A stretch of DNA of 42,855 nt from Scenedesmus sp. ARA3 (taxonomy: Eukaryota; Chlorophyta; Chlorophyceae; Sphaeropleales; Scenedesmaceae): contig RWJK01000155.1 of NCBI GenBank assembly GCA_004335835.1, positions 7,474 through 50,328 on the forward strand. The letters run 5' to 3'. Of the stretch, positions 11,101 through 19,545 are shown piece after piece. The notes under the pieces were generated by a model. It saw only the letters and a program-made list of their open reading frames with translations. It was not told the origin of the DNA and did no database searches. The number at the start of each line of letters is the position of its first letter. Positions within the stretch are counted from its first letter, which is position 1. A program made the position numbers and the translations under genes.

Positions 11101-13260
11101 CAGCAGCACAACAGGCGACATCAACAGCCTCCAGGGCTGACTGGCCGTCTCTATAGCTGCTGCTGCTGCTGCTGGCCCCCAGCACACGCCTGGGTATTTG
11201 TCACCTGCCAACCAATGCATGGCGTCCACACCTCCAGGCTGCTCACATGAATGCGCAGACAGCCACCAGGGCTGACTGGCCGTCTCTATAGCTGCTGCTG
11301 CTGCTGCTGGTGGTGGTGGTGGCACCCAGCCACCCACCTGCACGTAGCTGGCCACCACCCTGCCGCCATCCAGCGTCACCAGCTGCTCAGTCTCCACAAA
11401 GTTGGCCACTGCACCCTGGCAAACCACGGCAGCAAGCAGAGGCACACAAGGTATCACTGCTTTCAAATCTGTGCTCAAGCAGCAGCAGCAGCAGTTGCAG
11501 CAGCTGCCAATGCTTGGCCTCAAGTGGTGCAGCTGCGCCAGGCAGCACATGCAGAGCAGCGTACACGCTGGTGACTTGAAAGCAGCGTAGCTGGCAAGGC
11601 ATCGCTACACTCACTGAAGTGTCCGCGCCGCGCCGCCAGTGGCGTGTGCCAGCCCTGTCTGCTGACCTGCGGGCGATGAGCGTCAGCGTCAAGGACACAG
11701 CCTTGCCGTGCGCAGCCGCAGGCACATCTGCCAGCTGGCCGACGCTGCCCACAATCATCGGCAGAGCAAATGCGTCACCGCCAGCCTCTGCGTGGCGAGC
11801 AGGCAAGCATGCACCCGGCAACGAGGACACAGCATATTGAGCACAGCAGCGGAGCAAAATAGACCCTGAAAGAGCGTCATGGTTGCTTGCAGGCATGCGA
11901 AGGCCGTGAGAAGGCTATGCCGCACTAGCAAGGGGCGACCACGGAAAGGGGAGTGCACAGGCGAGCCATCTGTCCGTCATTATTATTTACCCGCCCACAA
12001 AGACGTCTCCAATCAAGTCACATGTAGGTGGCGTGGCGCTACCAGGCTGCCACGCACCCATGATTGGCGCTGCCATGACCCTGTTCCAGAAGAAGCGCCT
12101 GTCTGCGCGTGCAGCGATGCTCTTGGAGGCTGCTGCAGGGTTGGCCAGCACATCTGCAAGTGCCTGCAATGCAGGTTGCAGAGCGCCTCACTCTCATTTC
12201 CAACTCTCAGTGCAAACGCATGCGCAGTGGCCACGGCCCCCGCTTGCAGACATGACGTTGAACTGTGCACAGTGGAGGCACAGAACCAGCCACATGCATT
12301 CATGCATTTTGTGCAAGCCCACACGGCTCCTGCAAGCGCGCACGCGTTTCATGCAAGCGCGCATGATTCCTGCAAGCGCACGCGGGTCCTGCAAGCGCAC
12401 GCGGGTCCTTGCAAGCACACTCACCTGTGCGTGCAGCGTGAGGTCCAGGTGGTATGCAAAGAACACATTGCGGCCTGTGCCTGTGGGGTTGAGCGCGTCA
12501 GTGAGGTACGCCAGCAGCCTGCAGAGGCAGAGTAGCCGTGAGGAGATCAGAACCGCACAAGATACCGCTCAGTAATAGCCCCAGCATGGCACAGGTGCAC
12601 TGTGAGTTTTGCATCACACTACACAGGTTGCACACAGGGCAGTAGGCGACTGTCACATGCTGTATGCAGTTGATGCAATGCACATGCATGGAAAGTACCG
12701 AACAGACTACAGCCCACACACCTGCGCTCCCCTGCATCAAATGTGGCGCTGGGCTTGATGAGCTTGGTGGCAGTCACCTTGAACACTGGCTGCCCATACA
12801 GCACAGCAACCTGCAGACAGCCCACAGCACGGCAGAGAAGAGTTGCCGCTGCTACTGCAACATCACTTGATCATGTGCCGTCGGGCCATACAGCTGGCGC
12901 AAGTACCTTGCTGTGAAGTTGCTGACTTCCAGCCATCATGTCTAAAGTGCGCCCTGTCTCATTCAACACAGCACGTCCGTAGCCTGCAGGCTGAACACAC
13001 AGTATAGAGACACCCACCTTTTCAGCCTGCGTAACAGCCGCCAGCACTGAGCCCGCCTTGAAAGTGAAGATGCCAATCAAAGCCAGCACATTGTCGGCAG
13101 AAGCACCCAACAGTGCTGCCTCACTGCGCTGCACGTGACCACTGGACAGGTCAACCGACAGTGTTTCTGCCTGTCTGCCATCTGCTGCTGCAGGCTGCAC
13201 AGCGACTAGGTCGCCCCTGACTAGCAGTTCGAGAGTTTCATGCGTCTTCTGGCTGCTCAT
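8104..13260 (-). CDS. SAC1-type phosphoinositide phosphatase, 621 residues
   Basis: SAC1 enzymes dephosphorylate PI4P at the ER and Golgi. Exons: 13260-13018, 12810-12722, 12518-12425, 12163-12058, 11787-11615, 11415-11338, 11085-10948, 10713-10553, 10182-10098, 9770-9624, 9359-9260, 8834-8761 and 8481-8104. Every junction keeps frame. The catalytic CX5R(T/S) motif is intact in exon 10: [12 protein letters not shown] with Cys397 and Arg403. Other family landmarks are present: [69 protein letters not shown] and MVRYYLNNF. Two hydrophobic segments near the C terminus (about 527-549 and 576-590), with a Ser-rich loop between them, match the double membrane anchor of SAC1. Length fits the family (587 in human). 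There is no C-terminal WW or other plant-SAC extension. A small ORF ends 39 nt upstream of the start codon. Several introns carry degraded copies of exon sequence. Confidence 0.95.
9826..9857 (-). repeat. Degraded copy of the SAC1 catalytic-motif exon in intron 9
   Basis: This stretch matches 9728-9759, the part of exon 10 encoding the NCVDCLDRT motif, at about 25 of 32 positions and in the same orientation, 98 bp away. Read on the minus strand it still gives VNCLDCLN. It lies within the intron and has no open frame joined to a splice site I trust. Confidence 0.7.
9928..9950 (-). repeat. Second degraded copy of the SAC1 catalytic motif, intron 9
   Basis: About 17 of 23 bases match the same exon 10 segment as the neighbouring copy. 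On the minus strand it reads VNCMDCLS. The length is short, so chance cannot be ruled out alone; the adjacent longer copy makes common origin more likely. Confidence 0.5.
10785..10818 (-). repeat. Copy of SAC1 exon 8 start in intron 7
   Basis: 32 of 34 bases match 10683-10716, the first codons of exon 8 and its acceptor edge, offset 102 bp. The copy keeps CAG at the acceptor and would encode [13 protein letters not shown] before a stop. It is the best-preserved exon echo in SAC1. Confidence 0.8.
11125..11310. repeat. Two 51-bp direct repeats within SAC1 intron 6
   Basis: Positions 11125-11175 and 11260-11310 differ at one base of 51 and are offset by 135 bp. Both end in a CTG run. Neither resembles an exon. 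The near identity implies a recent local duplication inside the intron. Confidence 0.9.
12313..12420. repeat. Minisatellite of 19-21 bp in SAC1 intron 3
   Basis: Six units begin with GCAAGC at 12313, 12332, 12353, 12372, 12391 and 12411. The two middle units are nearly identical (GCAAGCGCACGCGGGTCCT). The array ends close to the exon 3 donor at 12424. Confidence 0.85.
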
Positions 13261-13299
13261 GGTGCTGTACTGGTCCTGACCTGCGTGCCTGACTAACAG

Positions 13300-13536
13300 C
13301 TACTGCTGCAGTTGTTCGTCCGAGCCCTCAGCCCAGACCTTGCCAGTGGTCAACGCTGCTTCCTGGTCTAGTGCAGCTATGATATCTGTTTCAATGCGGT
13401 GCAGCTCTGAGCTATTGTGGGAAGAAGCTCCGGACAGGTGCCAGATGCCAAGTGCCAAGGAGGAAGAGCCCAAGACAAGCAGCGCGACCTGCAAGCGCAT
13501 CAACCCGTCAATGCGTCCGCTATTCAATGTGTTCAT
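13300..13536 (-). CDS. 78-residue single-span membrane protein upstream of SAC1
   Basis: One uninterrupted frame runs from ATG at 13536 to TAG at 13300. I do not recognise the product. The N terminus is polar (MNTLNSGRIDGLMR), residues 15-35 are hydrophobic (LQVALLVLGSSSLALGIWHL), and the rest is an acidic helix-like tail (ELHRIETDIIAALDQEAA). This is the shape of a small single-pass organelle or ER protein. The stop lies only 39 nt before the SAC1 ATG on the same strand. Between 13497 and 13261 there is no ATG in any frame on that strand, as expected if ribosomes scan through to SAC1. The two ORFs may therefore share one mRNA. Against this, an ATG 10 nt upstream of its own start would open an eight-codon frame. 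It could also be the last exon of a longer gene, or noncoding. Confidence 0.5.
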   Translation of the reverse strand: MNTLNSGRIDGLMRLQVALLVLGSSSLALGIWHLSGASSHNSSELHRIETDIIAALDQEAALTTGKVWAEGSDEQLQQ

Positions 13537-15485
13537 CACGATTCATTGCGAGGCACACCTTCTGCTTGGACCAAGAGAGCAGGTGCCCTAACATGCCAGT
13601 GTTGTACAACTTGCTCTGTCTGGCAGTTGGCCTCATGCAGTGCAGACAACGACACGGAAAGAAGCTTTCAAGTATTTGGATACGTCCACAAGCACGGCTT
13701 GGTCCCCGGAGAGGGCTGGAACTGTGGCTCAAGCTGTGCCCTAGTCCCCACGCTGCAGGGTTCTCCACATATTCAATGGAAGCGCCACACACCATTGGGG
13801 GTATTGCGATGCCAGCCACTCTGCTGGGGATCTGAAGTCACGGGTGGATTGTACGCTTCACCAAGTCGTTGGCTGCACAGCCGCAACCAGTACGTGTCTT
13901 TGGTGTCGACACAGGTTGGACGGACAAACCTGTGCCTCTCTCCTGTCCATGGTTTGTGATGCAGCCTGTCAGTGACAAGCACGCAGTTACCATTCCATAG
14001 AAGCTTATATTCAGTTGAGTATCTGAGTTTTATGTCTGAAAAAATGCTGTTCTATACCAAGACAAGCAAGTGACACTCAAAAGATGATGTCTCTTTCCAG
14101 TGTTGTGCCATAAAAGGGTCTCTTCGCAGTGTAGTGTGGGTGGTATGACAGCTGCTGTTACTTTTGAGTGTTGTGCTACACAACGGGCACTGCACCCAAT
14201 GATTGTTCATTGTTGGGCTCGTTGGGCAAACAACTGGATCATTACATGTTTGTCTGGAGCATAAGCACAACACGCAGGGCACTGAAGCCAAGGTGTTGCC
14301 ACTGCAAAGCTTGATTGTTTCAAACAATGCTTGAGTCAAGCTAAACTGACTGTGACAAGCCTCAAGAGCAGGGACCGGGTGGTCTCACAGCCATATGCAG
14401 CTCATGCTCTGCTTCACACCGGGAGCTGGCGGCTACTACGATGCATCAAGAGTTGAGATGCTCAGCACGCACGAGGCTTCTAAAAAGAACAACCACAAGA
14501 AGGCAATGGTCCCCACGTGACGTCAGGCTTGCATGCTGCCAAGCAGCCGACAGGAATGCCAGCACAGGAGTGTGAACTGTTCAATAGCATGAGAACCCTA
14601 CGCCTGCTGGGGCTGCTGGCCGCTAGAGGTTGATGCAGCCACCACATCATACCTGCTTGTGTAAACAACAGCCAGACATGGACTGGCTGCATCAAAAGGT
14701 TCATACACAATCCATGCCATGCTGCATCCATTCAACGCAAAGACAACGCGTGTAAATGTCCCGGCGGCAGAGCCTACACTACAGCACCATGATCAAGCAA
14801 CCGGCTATTGCCATCCACACGACAGCAGCTGGCAGCTGCACTGTCAGGAGCATGACGATGAGGCTGCTTCACAAAATAGGCCTGCTGAGACTGTTGGCAG
14901 CTTCAGTCAAGCATCCTCTGTCAGGCAATCTTCTGTCCTGATAAACATGCACTGCTGCCGATAAGCTGTTTGAGAACATGGCGTGATGCCTGTGCTGCTG
15001 CTAACAAAGCTGCAGCGGCTGCTATCCACTGTGCAACCAGCAACAACAACTCTGTAAACAGTCATTAGCAAGTGCGAAGGATCAACAATCTACAGTGGTT
15101 GGCCATCAGCCGCTGTGCGCAGCAGCTGTCAAACTTGCAGGACTCTCTGATGTGCCTGCCATTTGCGTTGGAATTAAAACCAGCTGGTCCTGGCAGCCAA
15201 CATCACCTTCGACTTATACTGGCTGCAAAAACTATGTTGCCAATGCATGAAGCTGCCGCGACTGCATGCTGCCGAGCATGCTTGCCAATGCCTCGATGTT
15301 AGAAAGCCATTGGGCTTCAGTACAAAACGCACTGTTTGGCCTATTGCTGCAACTGGCAGTCCCTGTGACGCCATCACGGTGGCTGCCAAATACAACGTTT
15401 CAAGCACCAGACCATCCATGATCCGGGTCATCTGTGCTTACTTGCTCGCAGCAGTTCTGCATGAGGCAGCTGGCAGCGGGCATGC
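13537..15485. other. Intergenic, no confident gene; possible coding remnant at 13600-13980
   Basis: Most of this stretch shows only short frames. On the minus strand about 13773-13970 reads as a protein-like peptide (HHKPWTGERHRFVRPTCV, then TKDTYWLRLCSQRLGEAYNP). An overlapping frame at 13520-13819 is also open. Neither has a clear start, splice sites or a family I know, so an old element or gene fragment is possible. The rest should be the 3' UTR of the gene ending at 15486. Confidence 0.4.
14242..14246 (-). terminator. Possible polyadenylation signal (TGTAA)
   Basis: TGTAA on the minus strand, about 1.24 kb after the stop codon at 15486. Long 3' UTRs are common in green algae, but this is a motif match only. 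Confidence 0.25.
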
Positions 15486-16206
15486 TCACTCGGGTGGTCG
15501 CTGCTGCTGCTGCTGCTGCTGGTGTGCAGCCAGCTGCTGCTGCGCTGCGGGAACATGCTGAGTTGGGACAGCTGCTCCGGCTTGAGGCTGTGTAGACACA
15601 AGCTGCTGCCGCTGCTGTTGCCGCTGCAGCGGCGGCGGCGGCATCTGCTGTGTGTGCCCGGCTTGCAGTTGCTGCGCGTGTGCCTGCATGTGTGGCACCT
15701 GCTGCATCTGCTGCCGTAACGGCTGCATAGCAGGTTGTGTGCCTGTCTGTGTTGAAACACCTTGGTGTGCACGCTGCTGTTGCTGCTGTTGTGAAAGCTG
15801 CTGTGCCATACGCCGCTGCTGCTGCTGCTGCTGCTGCACAGCATTTGCCATGTACTGCTTCTGCTGCAGTGCAGACAAGTGCCGCACAGCCACGCAGTCA
15901 TTCTGCAGCCGACGCAGATCTGCATTCACGAAGGATCGTATGGCATAAGATGGCGTCAAGATTGGCTTGAACTTAGGGCAGTTGAGGCTGTTGGTGGAGC
16001 AGCACTCCTGCTGGCCCAGCTGCTGGCAAAGTAGGCATTGGGTGCATGTGACGGGTCAGCTGGACCTCACCTATGATCAGAGCTTCAACCAGCTTCGGAT
16101 GTGGTTGTGTACTGCGCACGAGTTGGGCTATAGCTGCCTCTAAGGCATCAGTGACCTCCTCAATGTCTCGCCACAGCGTGGTGAGGTCTCGCGCGTCGTT
16201 AGCCAT
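15486..16206 (-). CDS. Helical protein with Gln-rich tail, 189 residues
   Basis: Two exons, 16206-16071 and 15919-15486, join in frame (G|AT, Asp) and end at TGA. The acceptor is GAATGCAG. Residues 1-80 look alpha-helical and possibly coiled coil (LWRDIEEVTDALEAAIAQLV, then DLRRLQNDCVAVRHLSALQQ). The remainder is dominated by Gln, with Pro, His and Ala, in several CAG-coded runs. I do not recognise a family. Gln-rich tails of this kind occur in transcription cofactors such as Mediator subunits, but nothing here proves it. The start is the first ATG, and the gene lies 271 bp from a divergent gene. Confidence 0.65.
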
Positions 16207-16477
16207 CACTACACACCAAAGTTAAATGAAACAGCTGAACAAAAAATACATTAGAGGGCCAGCATGCGGCTGTTGTAAGGGGAGCAGTGGAAGCAAGTTG
16301 GTCGGTTAGTGACAGTGGGGGACCATGCTGACCTGTCATGGGGAGGCCCCTCACCCTTTTCTTCATTGGGCCTGCAGAGTTCACGACACAGAAGTGTTGC
16401 CTCTCTGTCTGCTTTGTGGTGGTGACCAGTCGCCTTTGAGCTGTAATAAGACACTGGTTGCAGGCGAGAGAGTAAAC
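16207..16477. promoter_or_regulatory. Shared divergent promoter region, 271 bp
   Basis: This gap separates the start codons of the Gln-rich protein (minus) and the small mitochondrial protein (plus), so it must hold both 5' UTRs and promoters. No TATA box or known operator stands out. Co-regulation is possible but inferred only from geometry. Confidence 0.5.
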
Positions 16478-17755
16478 ATGCTTTCCATCACCAGAGCCCT
16501 CCCAGCAGCTGGCTCAGCCATTTTTTCGCTTTCTAGAGCAGTCAGCACCTCAGTTGTGGCATTGGAAGGTGGGGTCACCAAACAGCACTGGCAGCATGTT
16601 GGACCTGGCTGTGGATTACAGTGTGATCTGGGACTCGTAATGATGAACTCGCTTGATGTGATGTCTAACTCGTGCAGATAGATGCCATTGTGCTCGGTTG
16701 CGTTTGGCATCCAACTGGTGTTGAAGGTGGTGCTCTCGGATCTCGCACGTGCCTAATTCGCTTCTTTGCCCTTGCAGGTGCACCATCTTACACTTACACA
16801 CCTCCTGGTAAGCACTTACCTAGATGCAGGGGTTGCTCGCGAAGGCAGAACTGCAGCTGGGAGAAAGACGTAGCTAAGGTTGCATAATTCCTGGCAGAGG
16901 GCCCCGGCATTACATGCTGCTACGTGTAGTTGCTTTCTCGGATGCGATGCAGCCTTCCAGCAGCTTCCGCAAGGCCTGCCACAGCAGACAGTGAAAGACC
17001 CCAAGTGCTGACTGTGCGCAGGCTTGCGCCTGCAACCAGCAGTGAGGCCTCACCTGCCAGCCATCATGCATCAATGCAACCCACATGTCGCGCATGTGTT
17101 CTTGCATGTAACTTCTGCTGCACAGCGGCGTCATCGCGCAGCAGCAATGCACACGCCGTACACTCGCGGGCTGACAGCCTTGCTGCAAACCACCGCCATC
17201 TGCTGCTGCAGGCTCCAGCATCCAGGACCCTGCGTACGCCCACAGCGGGCATGGCAGCGAGGCTGGCAACAACAGCATGCCAGACAGCAAGGTCATGCGG
17301 CCCAGCAAGAAGGCACAGGTGAGCTGGCCTGCAGCAGCTGACGCTGCATGCTTGCACCGGCAGCACTGCTTGCACTGGCAGCACTGCTGCTACATGATGT
17401 TCGACAGAGGCAGTGCCTACACAGCTTGACGTCTCTGCATGGGGTACTTGAGCAGGCAGCCGGGCTGCAAGGGTGCCGCCCTGTACGGTTACTTCCATTG
17501 CACTGCTGGTGGAAGCTCTTCGCTGTTGGCTTACTGCAACCGTGCTGCACTGTCTTGCTGCATTGCATCGCTGCGCTGCGTGGCTGCGCTGCCTGCATGC
17601 AGTGGCTCAAGGTCACCACGCGCAAGATCCACACACCTCTGGAGCCGCAGTCACAGTCGGGCGCAATGCTGCCACCAGGCTGCAGCATCAGCGACCCGCA
17701 TTACTCCATCCGGGATCCGGTGTACTTTGTGGACACCACAGCCAAGAGCAACTGA
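16478..17755 (+). CDS. Small, probably mitochondrial protein, 126 residues
   Basis: Exons 16478-16568, 16778-16807 (only 30 bp), 17212-17318 and 17603-17755 join in frame to 126 residues and TGA. The first 30 residues resemble a mitochondrial presequence: Arg at 6 and 20, Ser, Ala and Leu rich, no acidic residue until the end (MLSITRALPAAGSAIFSLSR). The mature part contains GAPSYTYTPPG, then QDPAYAHSGHGSEAGNNSMP and a C terminus with IRDPVYFVDTTAKSN. There is no membrane span. I do not recognise the family; an accessory subunit of a mitochondrial complex is a guess. The splice sites are good (CTTGCAG/GTAAGC around the microexon), and the unusual composition stays in frame over four exons, which supports a real gene. 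Confidence 0.75.
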
Positions 17756-18472
17756 TGCAAGCAGCTGCCAGAGGAGCTGACAGGGCGGCTGCTGTTGCTG
17801 CTGCTGTCCTTCCAGTGACTTAGCTGTGGGGTCTGTATCCTGGTGGGCTGCCAGCTGAGTGTGGGCTGTCTGGCTGGTGAGGATGCTGTGGTGCTTTGCC
17901 CCTGTAGAGGGGAAAGCCTGGTGCACTGATGTTTGACGTGGCAGTTGCAGAGCTGGGACGTGGGTGCAGCCAGCAGGTGTTGTGCAGCCTCTGCGAGTCA
18001 GGCGCTGTTGTTTGCAGATGCGTCCCTGCTCACATATGTCATGCAAGCTTTTGTATTTTTGATGCTGGCGATCTCTGCGCTCTAGTGCTCAAAGCCTGTG
18101 GGGCTGTTTCGAGTGTGTACAACATGACGCTTATAGCGCCATTTGGCTGCAGTGTATGTGATTTTCTCACCCATGACCCATGATTCTGAATGCTGATACA
18201 ACGGACATGTATCTTTGGCAGACGATGGGATCATGGTGGGTGTTGGCAGCACGCAACGTTCGCCACAGGATGGCGTGGGTGTCGCCCAACCGTTTTGCAA
18301 TTGTTGGAACCTTGGCCTTGTACAGCTATCCTGCAAATGTCATCAGAATGTAGTGAGCTGAGGGTCGTGTACTAGCAGGTTTGTCTGTGCATAGCCACCG
18401 TGCTGCTGTAGTTGTATGTGCTTGTGTCGACATGTGGTGGCATATGAGCTGGTGCCTGTGACAAGGTCCAGC

Positions 18473-18477
18473 TGTAA
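18473..18477 (+). terminator. Possible polyadenylation signal (TGTAA)
   Basis: TGTAA on the plus strand about 720 nt after the stop of the small mitochondrial protein. It is the first copy I noticed in the G/T-rich 3' flank. Confidence 0.35.
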
Positions 18478-19147
18478 TCATTCATGCAGTGAGTGCAGGC
18501 GGCTGCGTCGTGGCTCGGAGCCTGCATGATCAATGTACACGAGTTGCATGGCTTGCAGCCTGCCAGTGCCGGCATTGACAGTGCTGCCTTCAGCGCTGGG
18601 AAGGGGCTGTTCAACAGTCGTAGTGAGCGGCAGGTGCAGATGGTTGAAGCAAAGGAATTAACAGCACCCTGGGTACAGCCATAGACTGATAACACCAACG
18701 GCAACGAGCTGGCATCCTTTTCAACAATCATTGTACACACAATTTGTGTTACACGACGGGAATACAGCCCGTTTGCGAGCCAATGACAGGCTCCGAGGCA
18801 AGTGGGCAACCACTCAGCGTCAGCCATCCAATGGCACACGCACCAAACTCTCTGTCAACACTACCACCACGCCGCGTGACTGGCAGTGAAGCTCACTCTG
18901 TGGCATGGAGCGTGGTGTACGGCCACTGCACGGCGCTTGCAGCTCGGAGCAGGTGTCGCTTGCAACTCTTGACCGTCAACTGGCAGTGGGTGGCGCGGCC
19001 CGCTGACGGTCAGCAGCAGTACCGTGCAGTGACTGCCAGCGCTGAGTCTGCCAGCGCAGGCTGCGCTACCCAGCCATATGTTGCACCACCCGCTTGGCCA
19101 GAGCACACGCTGCGGGTTACCACCACGCACAGCTGGATCCAGCTGTA

Positions 19148-19262
19148 TTCCAGAATACATTTCGCTTGAAGCTTCAAGTCCAGGTCGCTTGCAGCTTCAA
19201 GCCGCCTTAAAGCTCCAAGTGTGACAGATCTGAAAGGCCGGGCATCATCATCAAGTATAAAA
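19148..19262 (+). promoter_or_regulatory. Possible promoter: two heat-shock-element-like dyads and a TATA box
   Basis: TTCCAGAA (19148-19155) and GAAGCTTC inside the 14-bp palindrome CTTGAAGCTTCAAG (19165-19178) match the inverted GAA/TTC pairs bound by heat-shock factor. TATAAAA follows at 19256-19262. No convincing plus-strand gene follows, so this could belong to a noncoding RNA or an element, or be coincidence. Confidence 0.3.
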
Positions 19263-19441
19263 TTGGTACGACGTGCAAGCAGGTCGATTATTGCAGGTCA
19301 ATCATCGCATGCAACATAATGCGTACTCACATAGCAAGAAGGGGCCCCCCAGGACCAGCATGGCTACTTCAACTTCAGTGTTGTGGTGCTGCTGCTCCTC
19401 CTACTTGTTCTAGTATCACCTGCTTTCAAATCAAAACGTGG

Positions 19442-19545
19442 TCACTGAGTGCCGCCCTCAGTAACCACGATGGCCTGGGGGGCAACGGCATTGACGGCCT
19501 TCTGCTCCTTTGTAGTCAGAGGTAGTCCTGCCAGGACTACCAGTG
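19442..19545 (-). pseudogene. Terminal coding exon (33 codons plus stop) of an unidentified gene or element
   Basis: On the minus strand an acceptor (AACACAG) is followed by an open frame whose C terminus reads TTKEQKAVNAVAPQAIVVTE and ends at TGA. A second copy in opposite orientation lies at 42803-42855. The two differ by a 12-bp indel and two substitutions, all keeping the frame, which argues that the sequence is or was coding. I found no upstream exons nearby. It may be a gene fragment, the 3' end of a mobile element, or a member of a gene family. Confidence 0.5.

Noticed and set aside
12313..12420. Regularly spaced repeats as a CRISPR array
   Set aside because: Units are 19-21 bp with no unique spacers and lie in an intron of a nuclear gene; this is a minisatellite.
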